Shown piece by piece: positions 23,908 through 34,700 of a DNA stretch of 64,000 nt (within the stretch, counting starts at the first letter, position 1; the number at the start of each line of letters is the position of its first letter). The translations under genes were made by a program, and so were the position numbers. The stretch comes from Clitopilus passeckerianus. Taxonomy: Eukaryota > Basidiomycota > Agaricomycetes > Agaricales > Entolomataceae. The DNA is taken from positions 62,001-126,000 of the forward strand of contig CALYLX010000034.1 in NCBI GenBank assembly GCA_944990035.1. Direction: 5' to 3'. The notes below the pieces were generated by a model. That model was not told the DNA's origin. It made no database searches and was given only the letters and a program-made list of their open reading frames with translations.

Positions 23908-26395
23908 AGGGTATCCGTATCTGGTGTACAACGGGCCCAAGATTGCTGTAGCAATGCTAGGTTTACAGTATATTACCTGCTTGTCCTCTAATTACGCCCG
24001 ATTCTCGAATCCATTTTCTTCCAATTATTCTACCTCAGGCGAGACAATTCCGCATGTCAATAATCAGACTGGTCTTGTTCGGTTCCGACTTGTGGTCGAG
24101 TTCAAGTTACATCACGGGGTAAAAACAACGAGCACTTCATTAAATAATCCTTCACAACCTCGGCACGACATTTTTATTACCCTGGCTCAGCCTTTTGATA
24201 CTGTCCTTACACGCGGCCGTTCGCACTGGATGTCTTTGCTTTTTTGGAACCCTTTTCAGGAGTCATTACCAAGTCGTGGTCGACCCTAAATATCAACTGA
24301 ACGACGATCGTTGTGGTTTGGTCATTTCTGATGTCATAAATTACCGGGCTTGTGGGGAAATAAAGATATCCGGTTGAATATTGAATGTTGGGGAAAACAT
24401 ATGGAGCCTGAGGTCGACTTCCAGAAGCGACCGCCGCTGGGAAATACCAAGGGCTTCCTAGGTAATATCTCACGTTGTCCTAGGGTGAAAGTTTTCAAAC
24501 GACAGAGTGCTTTAGCGGAGCACAGAGTTTTGAAGTTACGACAGGGTTACGAGACGATTTTACACCAAGTTCGCCCTCATGGACGGTTCGTGCGGTCCAG
24601 GGGCTTTCGGACAACAAAGCCAAATAACTCCCTCAAGGCCTACCCTTCCTGCAACCTTCATCGACACCTTTCTCATACATTTTCACAAAGCTCGCGTGCC
24701 AATCCAACGTTGCTCCCAAGGCAAATACATATAGACCAGATTTAATTGTCGATGAGGCGAACGCTAGGCGTCTCAAGTTCTTGATAGCACCAACATGTTT
24801 CTGATACTTCCTACTTTTCTTCTGAGGCCTGCCGAATACCCGACCCGCGCATGGACGCGATGACGATGACTCTACTCTCGTCGAACGATAGCCTATAACG
24901 AACAAAGGTTCGTTTAGTATCCTTCAAGCTGATATACCCGACGAACACATCCTTCATTTTCTAGCAAAGCTCACTCTTTTTTCACGGCGGGGTATGGGAC
25001 GTGCTGGATCAGCTATGGCCGAAGTCCTGGAGATGAGCCCGCGATGACTATGTGGGCCTCGGTTGCCGATGTGTGGATACAGTACGTTTCTTCCAATTTT
25101 ATTGACTCTCCTGCAACTTACCTGGAGCACTTTGTGGTGGGCACATGATGCGTTGATATGCGAGTATCTCACAACACCTGCACTCCTGCTGCATGATCTG
25201 CTTGTACCTCAACACCACATCTCGCATCCATGTCAAACCGACCTCGATTCTATGTTTTCCGTGGCAGTCTCGTCGCCATCTTTTACTGTTTCGTCACCTC
25301 CCTACCGGGCCACGGCGTCACTTTCCGTTTCTCGCCTTCATCTTCCTCTTCTTCATTCGTTCCCGGTCTCGCTTCTTCAATGGCCGTGTACTATATCATT
25401 TCTGGTTTAGTTACGGCGTATTTTCTTATTTCCATCCCCATGCCTCCGCCATACCACAGACTTCGTTTCGCCTTTACGCTGATCTTTCCCCTCCTGTTCG
25501 TATACCATCCTCCGTTGATTACCTTCCTCTTACTTATGCTACGCTATATGTACAGCAGTCAATATTCATGATCCGAGCTCTTACTAAGAAGTTCGATGGG
25601 CCTGAGGTTCGATATCCGAAGTGGAAATGATGTTTCTCGTCTCTACATGGTGATGCTGGCTCCGTGACGCTGTCCTCTTGCCTTGGTATGGTTCCTTCGC
25701 ATTGAACCTCTCGAATTCGAGAAGAGATAGCCGTGTCGATATGAGAAGATATGGGACGGGAGAAATGTAAAACGTCAATGGAGGTATCGAACAAGGGCGC
25801 TGAAGGTAAAGCTGTTACACAGCTGGCTATCACGCTCGCGCAATTTTCCTACATCTCTTGGCTGTAACTCGAGCTCTACTTTTGGTGTAGCCTGTCTCCC
25901 CCATGTCATGCATCATAACGCTGTTGATCAACTGTTCCTCAAATTTGGGCCAAGATAAATGTTTGAAATTTTGGATTTGTCATAAGACTTAGCCTAACCC
26001 TTCATTCTCAGTTAACTAGGTGCTTCTCTTGACATCTTGCGCCTTCCAAGTAGTTTCACGGGACCTTCTTGCGAGTTCTGCTCGGGCGCCAGCCTGCTGG
26101 TTACTTACCCGGGGTGGGCTCTCTGAGGATTGACCATAAAATATTCTCGAAGACCTTTGCTTCACGAGGACCCGTGCACTCGGTCCTCCCAACTCCTGGG
26201 GTTCTCCAACAGATGTTTCCAGTGGCAATGATTGACGTCTGCCCCATCCTAATACTATTCCAGACAGCCATCTCGTCAGAGGCGGTGCTGAATGGTCGTT
26301 TCGTCAGTCACACAGCGCATTCCCTCACTTGGCCAGCCCAAAGTTACTCATGACACACCTTTCTTCCTGACTGCTCGGCCAGACCAAAGTTACTC
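23908..26395. other. Intergenic, with one ABC-related relic
   Basis: Around 24905-25140 a broken frame reads HFLAKLTLFSRRGMGRAGSA followed by VADVWIQYVSSNFIDSPATY. It shares the GTGGATACAGTACGT block with 20170-20190 in the dead ABC transporter region, so it is probably a second fragment of the same lost family. 26180-26260 shares a CCAACAGATGTTTCCA block with 60820-60840, showing that the promoters of the two related receptor genes at 26.4 and 61.1 kb share ancestry. Confidence 0.45.
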
Positions 26396-27455
26396 GTGAC
26401 AGGTCTGGACACACCTTTCTTCTCGACCCATCGATGTGCAAGAACAGGGATGTCGCTGGATTCAGCCAACAACACTGAAGCCAATGGTCCTTCGAGCCTT
26501 GCTTCGCTCGCTCCCAAATGTCACAACGCTATTCAAGATAGTGCTCCTTTTGAATTGCACCATAAGCTATCCGTACACACTACCCTTTTAGGTCCCCGCC
26601 CAATTGACGAAGAATGCTCGAACAACGGCCAGCTTGGAAGCGAGCACTTCTGCGAAGGAGCCATGATGGACTATGCCAGTGCCCAACATGCAGGAGTTCA
26701 TGCGGTTTGCTGCACTCCTGTGGCATGCATACCCGCTGAAAAAGGAGCCGATTCGGTTCGTTGCAGTGATCCTAGCCAGCTTCTGTGGATATGTACAACG
26801 ACTGACGTCTCAACCGACTGCGTTCGGTTCGTTGACGCCAAAACATGCAAATGGTATTTCAAGGGCCCCGATTCGCCGTTGAGTACGCCTAGTATCGCTA
26901 CAAACATATCCTCAACGACGGCAAGCCAGACGGATAGTAGACTGACGTCTACTGGGGAGCCGGAACCAACCCGCTCGCATGGAGTGGGATTCGATATGGG
27001 CGACTACACGCGCAACCTCATTATTGCTTGTGTCGTTCCGGTTGTAATTCTGTCTATAGGACTGTTGGGCTGGCTACTGGTTAGGGGTCACTGGAATCGA
27101 AGTGAGTTCTCCAGCAAACCTCATCAAGGATGCACCATTTGCCGACCAATTTGAACTAGAAAACGTACAAACAGAAACCATCATTCCTCTCCATTGTTGT
27201 CAACATAACCATTGCCAGTCGAATTCCGGGACGACCATCTCTAGCCCAAATCCTCTGATAGGACAAACGGGCAGCCAGACTGTTTCCCCCAATAGGGATC
27301 ATTCAAGTCCGGACGGATCGGACATTATAGCTGGAGGGAGCTATCAACATGTTTCGGGCCATAACTATATGACCGTAAACAATTGTGCGTATTAATTTAC
27401 CTCCGGATCGTTCTCGGCTAACCTTCGTCGGGCAGATCACACTGGTTCGACTTGA
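26396..27455 (+). CDS. Receptor-like single-pass membrane protein TM1 with motif tail, about 316 aa
   Basis: Exons 26396-27101, 27160-27384 and 27436-27455 (last exon 20 nt), phases agree. The N-terminal part is Cys-rich with CCTPVACIP and LLWICTTTDVSTDC blocks, then a Ser/Thr-rich stalk, one membrane helix (NLIIACVVPVVILSIGLLGW), basic residues, and a cytoplasmic tail ending in GGSYQHVSGHNYMTVNNYHT, where the final Tyr-His is made by splicing. Closest relative is TM5 (61.1 kb). No signal peptide is visible, so the start is uncertain. A better upstream frame exists, but relative to TM5 it is shifted near 26455, so the gene may be N-terminally damaged. Confidence 0.65.
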
Positions 27456-29619
27456 GAGAGGTAGAGCAGATTCAAGCGCCAGACGATGAAAATTTTCGTC
27501 CAATGACATTGATCGTCTGCCTCCACAATGGCATTAACGTGAAGGACTTTCAAATTTCTTTTACATGGATTAGAAGGGAGAATCATTCTATTTTACTGCT
27601 GTCCGAATAATAATACTAAGGGCCTTGGTCTACGTAGCATTATCGTTGAAATATACTGACCATTCGGGATGTACACGAATGTATACAGGAAGCGATACAG
27701 TGGATTCAATGAGATCTTACGATGTACAGATATACAAATACAAGTAATGATAATGGAGTATTGTTTGTATCTGAGCCCCCGCTCAGCCCTGCTTTCGTTT
27801 CTTAGGTGGCGCCGTTTGGGTTTGGTTGGACAGCAAGGGGTGACCGGTTGACCCCTGATGCTAGAAATGCTACTTCTGACGTCTACGGAACACAACTTGT
27901 CAGGCGACGACACAGAAATACGATTACTGATACTGTAGTGCGACAAGCTGGAGCATAACCCACGGCTTGTTGATACGCAGGATGTGCCGTCCTGCAGTAA
28001 ACGACCAACTGATGTGGCAGAGATAGTAAATAAGTCCTTAGATGGTGTGCTGAAGTGCCTTGCACGCCTCTGCCTGAGTACATAAGCGGGCCGATAAGAT
28101 TAGATTCACAGTCCGGAAGTATATCGGGAGCTAGCCAAACGTTGCCCAATACGACGACGCAGCTTTTCTTCGCTCCAGCTTGTCCAGGTTTACCAAAACA
28201 ACACCTCTCTCCCTGGCTCTTCACCAACTGCGGCGAGATGAAACATAGAACTCGAAGGAACTGCAATATGGGATGGTTGTAGGCGACTATGTCACGGTGA
28301 AACGGTACGTTTGCTACATCCTCCGACCTTTGCCGACAACTCATGGACTCTTTCAGAACGACATACCCAACGTTCGCGCCCCGGCATCCTTGTGAATACT
28401 CGTCTCTCCTGATAGAGCTTGTCCCCGATTCCGCTACTCCTACCGAGGCTACCTTGGAGAAGATGGTCAGCGATTGAAAGAAGGGTCCACAAGGGAAGAA
28501 TGAGTTCCGACTTCGCAAACAAGGCTGGACGTTGCAGCGCCTTATTACTGCTGGGAACGGACTCTCGTGCACCCAAATCGTTTCTCGCTCCTTCACCAGC
28601 TATGAGCACTCAAGACGCCATCAACGCGGTCACGAACCTCCTCTGCTATGGAGGTTTGTTCAGTCAAGTTCACCCCAGAGTCGAGTCGCGATCCTTGGGA
28701 CCTTCGCATGGAAGAGTGACCGTCTATTACTTCTATTCCGGTGCATCGTCCTGACACGAAATATCTAGGTCTAGTCCCAACGAAGAACTTGTCAAATTTC
28801 GCGTTGACGCGCACGTAGGGGTCCTTGGCCCGGTTCAAGAGCGACGATCCTTAATTAAAGTTCGCGCCAACCTATTAGCTAGCTTGCTAGCTATGTGATC
28901 GAAGTATGTCTGTCTCCCTCGTCATGCGTTGTTGATGGAAGCGCCGACCTCATGGCAACAGCTTACTGTCTGGAACGTGAGGTAAAAATCGAACGAGTCG
29001 ATAAGAGGGGTGACAAGAGGATACTTGGGCCAGGATGTTTGGGCCGGGGTCGAGATGGTCGCCGAAACGGGATGGGTTCGCATCACCGACCTCTCCCTCA
29101 CATCATTTTCGAATTTCCTCTGGGCGTCTCTTCTTCATCGCCTACACGCTCCTTATTTGGGCGACTTTCCTGATTGAACAATACCACGTTTACGTCTTTA
29201 CCTTTGTTCGCTAATGCTGAACGGAGGACCATTATACCTTCCGGACCTATCCCCCGTGAATTCATTTGTCCTTCCCCCTGTGCCACGTCTTCCTTCCTAT
29301 TGTCACTTAGTTATAGACCTCACGTCGCCATACATTTGACATATGATCTCCCTTTCGCTCATCCGTTCATTGTACGCGACACATTTTGGTCTGCTCCCCG
29401 TTCACCTCGTCTTTTCCTCTACCTCCCCAACGAGATGAGACAGAGCCCAAGCCTCATGTACCCTACTGGACTACGTCTTCGCCAATGAATAAACCCTTTC
29501 TTGCGATCTTGATCAACCACAGCACTGGCCAGGTCCAATTATCGAGGGCGGTGCATATCGGCGTTTAATGTCAGATAGCTGTGGTTGACTTTTTTGGAAG
29601 GGTATATTGAGGCTCTGAA
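27456..29619. other. Accessory stretch with repeat copy 1
   Basis: No intact gene. 28050-28450 is one of three diverged copies of a divergent-promoter segment (others at 31.72 and 43.66 kb). 28290-28600 resembles the open frame at 43970-44165 (YPTF block, EDGQR block) but contains a stop, so it is a dead copy. Confidence 0.45.
28050..28450. repeat. Dispersed divergent-promoter repeat, copy 1
   Basis: Begins GCCTGAGTACATAAG and continues with GATAAGATTAGATTC, GGGAGCTAGCCAAACGTT, a GATGAAACAT block, TGTAGGCGACTATGTCACGG and a TTTCAG acceptor. The copy at 43664-44010 matches over this whole length; the copy at 31723-31850 matches the first part only. Confidence 0.6.
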
Positions 29620-30201
29620 TTGGCCATGAGGCTCTGCACTCTTTCCGCGATATCGTGGAGGGAATACGACGAAACTTTCCAGGCCTTTCTCTACTTGATT
29701 GTCGACATGGCCAGCACGGTCCATATTCAGTTGCAGCCTGAACGTGACAACCTCTTAATTTCGAGGGGGACCATTTTTTGTCATCGAAACTTCGGTCTGT
29801 TTGAGTCCACTCCTGGAGGCAGAGATGATGGTGATCCTAAGGACAATTCAACGAGAAAAGAAAGACAGACGAAGAAGAAACTGAAAAAGAAGGGCAGACA
29901 TGTCGATGGAGTCAGTCAGGAGACAACACACGAACTTGAGCTTGAAGAGGATCGCGAGACGGATGTTGCGTCGTTTGCGTTCCGGCCGTATGAGCTGGCA
30001 CGAATGCTGGGCCCAAAGTCCTTTGAGACTTTGGAGAAACTTGGTGGTACGGCGGGAATTCTCGAGGGGCTTGGGACGGACGGAAGCGGCTGTTCCTCAG
30101 AATTAGAAGTGAGGAATCAGGCGCCTAACGGAATGTGCAAGGACAGAGGCATGGATGACCGATCCAGAGTTGACGTCAGCGAAGGAACCTCGATATCATA
30201 G
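29620..30201 (+). pseudogene. N-terminal fragment of a P-type calcium ATPase, fused frame
   Basis: Within a 193-codon frame, residues about 115-150 read FAFRPYELARMLGPKSFETL and EKLGGTAGILEGLGTD. That is the N-terminal autoinhibitory-side signature of plasma-membrane/vacuolar type Ca2+ ATPases (PMCA/Pmc1 family). None of the ATPase core (TGES, DKTGT) follows. The frame stops 36 nt before the motif exon at 30238, so splicing could join this fragment to the motif gene downstream as a chimeric protein; I could not identify a convincing donor. Confidence 0.6.
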
Positions 30202-30237
30202 CTAGGCGTGTATTCGTCTAGTTCCTGCACTGAGTAG

Positions 30238-30841
30238 AAGCCTGACGGTCTTGCACCAGATGTCGAATCGGCAGGGGATTCTATTCCTAACGACACCACG
30301 CCGATATCAGGTCAAATTGGTGTAAAGGAACTCAATTCTACGACTGCTACGGTCTATGGAGGAGAATTCACCAGTGCTGGTCGGGACGTGAACTACAACA
30401 TCTGTATGTTGTCCTCCCTCGTCCACCTTCATTGGAGCTATGTGTTATTAAGTTGTGTTTACTAATGACTCAATAGATATCACGCCTGATAATACTACCC
30501 CGGCTCACAATCTACCTCGTCTATCCAATTTACACCACGACTACATTCGAGATATACCCGACACCTATAAATTACCCGACACTTATACATACGACAGCTA
30601 CGACTACGCTCCTCCTTCCTATTGTCAATGCGCCCAATGTTCGAGTCCGTCATCATACCCAGATCCCAGCTCACCTCCTTCATGGATGACTCGTCTTGGT
30701 TCGCTCGTATCTTCCTTCTATCAACCCCCACCCCCTCCACCTCAGGTATCTTGGTCCTTTGTTATCACAGGCTGGACGCTATGGGTACCTGCATGGTGGT
30801 GTTATCCCATAGGCTGGTCGTGGGTATGGCCATGCTATTAA
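30238..30841 (+). CDS. Motif gene with PPPPPPQ linker and Trp-rich tail (5' end unresolved)
   Basis: Exon 30238-30403 ends in the motif VYGGEFTSAGRDVNYNIYIT, the last residues supplied by exon 30477-30841 across a phase-1 intron with a perfect CTAAT branch site. A Tyr/Pro-rich spacer follows, then PPPPPPQ and a strongly aromatic tail (VSWSFVITGWTLWVPAWW) to the stop at 30839-30841. The same order (motif, proline linker, aromatic tail) is seen at 31.3 kb (-), 43.4 kb (-) and in the cyclin-like protein at 57.4 kb. The upstream acceptor GAGTAG at 30232-30237 implies an earlier exon, perhaps the calcium-ATPase fragment. Confidence 0.55.
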
Positions 30842-31233
30842 GCCCGAGTCGCATTTAATGCACCTTTCAATCCCTCCCGGTGACTTTCGGTCTTGGCTAT
30901 CCTCGCATTCGGCTATTTTCGCACTTTCTATAGGTCTTCCTTTTTTTTGTATATAGTAGCCTGAGTAGATCTCGCCATGTTTTATTCTGTACGATTATAT
31001 TTATAAATCAAATGGCATATGGGCTGTGAAGACCTTACTATAGTTCCATGCGGTGTGATTGGGAACGAATGCGCGAGGAAAAGAAGCTAGGTATAAAGCC
31101 CCGCCAAGAATTTCATAGACGAACGGCAAAGAATAAATAGAATCGTGCTCAACAATGTGAGCTACCATTTCTTTAGGCCGGGATATACAAAATGTGGAAC
31201 ATTAGCCAGAAGAGGTCTAGTCCGAGTCGAGTA

Positions 31234-31695
31234 TCAGGCCCATTGATGGACCCATGGCCAAGCGACTGGTCGCCAGCCTGAGTACCACCATGTAGATGAA
31301 AATGCGTTCAGCTTGTCACGAGGAATGACCAAGATATGCCAGGTTGCGGTGGAGGGTACTTCAATGAACACACAAGGGAATGTAGCCAGTTTGGCCATGT
31401 CCATGCAGAAGGAGGCGGGAGTGTTGAGCTCGTGGGGTAGGAATATGAGCACGAATGGGATGCCTCGTGAGGTCGGTTGGTGGGTGAAGCGGATTCGTGG
31501 GGTTGATGTCCAGTAGAATGGAGGGTACCAGTATCAGACGTGATATCTGGTGATAAGAATCACTGCTCAGACTACGGTGAGGGGACAAAGAGATCGACAT
31601 ACAGTAGTTTAAATCTCCTCCGACGGTCGTGAACTCTCCTCCGTATACAGCGATGGCCTCATACATTGGTTCACTGTCGTTTGCGGGCCGAGATT
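31234..31695 (-). CDS. Motif gene, minus-strand paralogue (possibly frameshifted)
   Basis: The minus-strand motif exon (to 31603) reads VYGGEFTTVGGDLNYYIT, completed by an exon starting at 31546 over a 56-nt phase-1 intron with the same T|AT split codon as its relatives. Then come a Ser/His/Pro-rich spacer, PPPQPGISWSFLVTS and a stop at 31308-31310. In another frame, just downstream, TWWYSGWRPVAWPWVHQWA ends at 31234 and matches the aromatic tail of the 30.2-kb gene, so either a small frame change or an unrecognised intron lies near 31310. The first exon is unresolved. Confidence 0.5.
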
Positions 31696-31719
31696 CTCAA
31701 ACAGTAATGCTGTGAAGTT

Positions 31720-31960
31720 GGGTGCCTGAGTACATAATCTGCTCGATAAGATTAGATTCGGAAGCAAACCAGGCCCTAGCCAAATGCGGCCAAACAGCCC
31801 GACGCCTCCCAACATCTCCATCTCCCTTCAGCCTAGATGGAGCCATTCGCATCAACTATTCAGACTTGAACGGTATGTTCGAACCCAATCTTTCCCCTCT
31901 CCCGGGCGCTATGGTTTCTTACCCTCACTGCTTCTAGACCCTTGATACTCTTTTGGCAAG
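31720..31960. repeat. Dispersed divergent-promoter repeat, copy 2
   Basis: GTGCCTGAGTACATAATC, GATAAGATTAGATTC and CTAGCCAAAT match the copies at 28.05 and 43.66 kb. Here it lies directly upstream of the minus-strand motif gene, supporting the idea that the segment once drove a divergent pair of genes. Confidence 0.6.
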
Positions 31961-34700
31961 TGGCTAATCACCTGGGTAGTGCGCGTCGTCAACGCGAAAT
32001 GAATTGGCGGGATAAGGTGGCCTGTACGTATGCCCTTCAACTAGACTTCCTACGTTCGGCTTTCTCCCTCAGCAACCACGAGCTCTCCAACCCTCTCCTT
32101 CTCCTCGTGGAAGGTACCCGCCTCCCACTTATTATATTCGTGCCCTTTCCTCTCGTAGCATCCCTTTGGCTCGTTTTGATTTCTACATCGAACTACTTTA
32201 CACCTACCTTCAACATCTCACCTCTTTCATTCCGCTCTCCACCAATTTTTATCATATCTGACCTATACTTCCTACTAGACACTTACTCCGCTTCACACCG
32301 CCATCATAATGGTGAAGAAACACTGTAGGCGGGCTGAGCTACGGTAACGAGGTACGTTAACGGTACGCTTGATTATCCTGGCGTGTATACTTACGAACTC
32401 TACCAGTACGACTCACCATTACTCGCTGGCCTTCGTCGCATGTCAACCTACCGTCTGGTTGGATCCCCACCAATTCCTACTATGAGCTTTTGGATCTCGA
32501 AAGCCTACACAACACCTGCTGCAGGCCCAAGGACGAGAAGAGCAAGAGGGGGCTCGATCGGTGTGGAAAAAACTCGCCCCTTTTGGCAGTTGAACAACCC
32601 AGATCGTGAATACCCCGAGGTTGGCAACATCCCGCTTTGTATCCCCAACTCCTCCTTCAACCGCCGTGAGGACCTCGCCTGCGTAAGGCCTCGAAGCAAA
32701 CACGCATGGACTCATCAACTACGATACTCATCCACCGGACAGAAGACGTCTACCATCTAATGGCTGCTGGAGGAAGGCGAAGTGCATGCACGGGATTCAG
32801 AAGGGCAGAACGGGACGTGCGAGAATATGGCGGCTTTATGGTAACACGGTACGTTACGTTCGCTGTAGTCTTGACTATCCACAGCGAGAAGCTGACGATG
32901 ACTACTAGAACGATACCATACATGGACCCTTACCGACCCTCTCTCTACTTGCACCATGGGCCTTCTCGATTCCAGATGAATTTACGATACCTTGAGGACC
33001 GTGAAAATCCAAGTCGGGACGGAGGCTAGAAGCTTAAACCCTTGACCGTTGGTTACGGGCCTACCAGATCCTCGGTCGTCGTTTGGCATTCGTCGACACC
33101 ATCATCGTCGCTCGGAAAGGCAGGTATTCGTTTTCATATCTCATCAACTCAACGCATTCATCCTAACATGATAAAACTTAGGTCTAGTCTCGACCAGAGA
33201 AGGACCTTTTGGAAAGATCTCCAAGGTAATACTCGCAGAGGTCTTCGATGGCAACTGAGGGTGGATCACGACTTTGTCAGTCGCACGACTCTACGACTAA
33301 AGGTGCGTGGGCCTCATCACGTGCGACCGGCATACGTGCTAACATGGTTCAATTACAGGTTTCAGCCCCAAATGGGAACGATTCCCTCGTCGTGTACTCG
33401 GAAAGCCTAGATGTGGTAGTGCTCTGGTCAAGGATTCCCGTATGATGCGACGTGAGGGCTTCGGAACTAGATGGGAGATGTTCGTTGGTGGTATGGTAAA
33501 GAAGTGGGAGGGATCCAGAAGAGACAGATCGTCCATCATGTAGCATTCGAATTCATATTTCGCGTTCTGTGTCTGGTACTCACTAGTCCCAAATACATCG
33601 AGATTATTGTGTCCTTTCTCAGACTGGAAGAACAACCGGGGCTGAAGATGCATTAAGAAGGTTAAGTTAGGTATGATTGAGTATCGCCGGCATCCTTATC
33701 GCAGATCTTCGGAATCGTGGTCCAGAGACATTGTCAACGACACGCAACATCCAAGAGAAACAGACGCCAAGGCGCTTGTGTGCGGAAACACCTAGTCGCG
33801 GTCGGCTCGGGCACCAGGTGGGCGGCACAGTACCAGATCCGATCTCTCCCGGAACAAAAGTTGCGAGTTTGTGGTTGCCTTCGTCCCAGACCCGCCTCTG
33901 CGGCAGAGGAAGGTAATTCTGGGCAATTCTTCGCTGTTCCTGTATTTCTTCGGTATGACTCGATATGCTGAATGCTTCTACACTGGTTGAACTCCAGTTG
34001 TTGTAATTCTCGTCATCCTTGTCTCTCTCGCGGTATGTCGAGCAATGTGGCCAGATCCTGCTATGCACGCAGCTCGGGATTTGAGCTTGCTCGAAGAATT
34101 TTCGACGATATACTAGGTACTCTCGAATATGTACTATTGCCCACCTTTCTCCATCGAAATACGCCCCGTTTTCCCGTGCCTTATTCTGGTACAATTCATT
34201 CTACGAGGAGTCGCATGCGGAAAACGTGGATTCGGCGCCGGAACGGTAAGTTCACAAGATTAACCTCTATGGACCGGATCCAGACACCACTAGCCATATG
34301 GCTTGCCACAGCGCCAAATGGGAAACCCATTCGTTCATCCCATCTCTTATCGTAGATCGATTGAGTTGGTTTGTACACGAGCTGTGCGATCGTAGCTACT
34401 TCTTGGCCTCACTGGCAGCTCACATTGGCCCTCGGATGTCTCGGTGGCTCGCCCTGAGCTTGATAACGAGCCCCGTCTAAGTCTAAGGAACGCCAGAGAC
34501 CCTCAAACCTGGTTGGCTGAGCGCTTAAATATGGCTTGAGGCAATTACCGAACAACGTCTTGAATCTGGCTTGGCTTCCGACCAGATTTGCACGACCAAA
34601 ACGTGGATGATCATCGATCCTGCGTGCCGACATGATCTTTAATAGATGCCGTTCAGTCATCGATAACACTAGGGAACCCTATAACTCTCTCAAATCGTCA
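31961..34700. other. Accessory stretch, repeated and unassigned
   Basis: Frames such as 32383-32760 (+) are open but unrecognised. 33170-33360 and 33690-33780 are diverged copies of 45400-45590 and 45860-45960, sharing a GTGCTAACATGG block and a GTATCGCCRGCAYCC block. No domain was recognised; probably remnants of a duplicated unknown gene. Confidence 0.35.
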
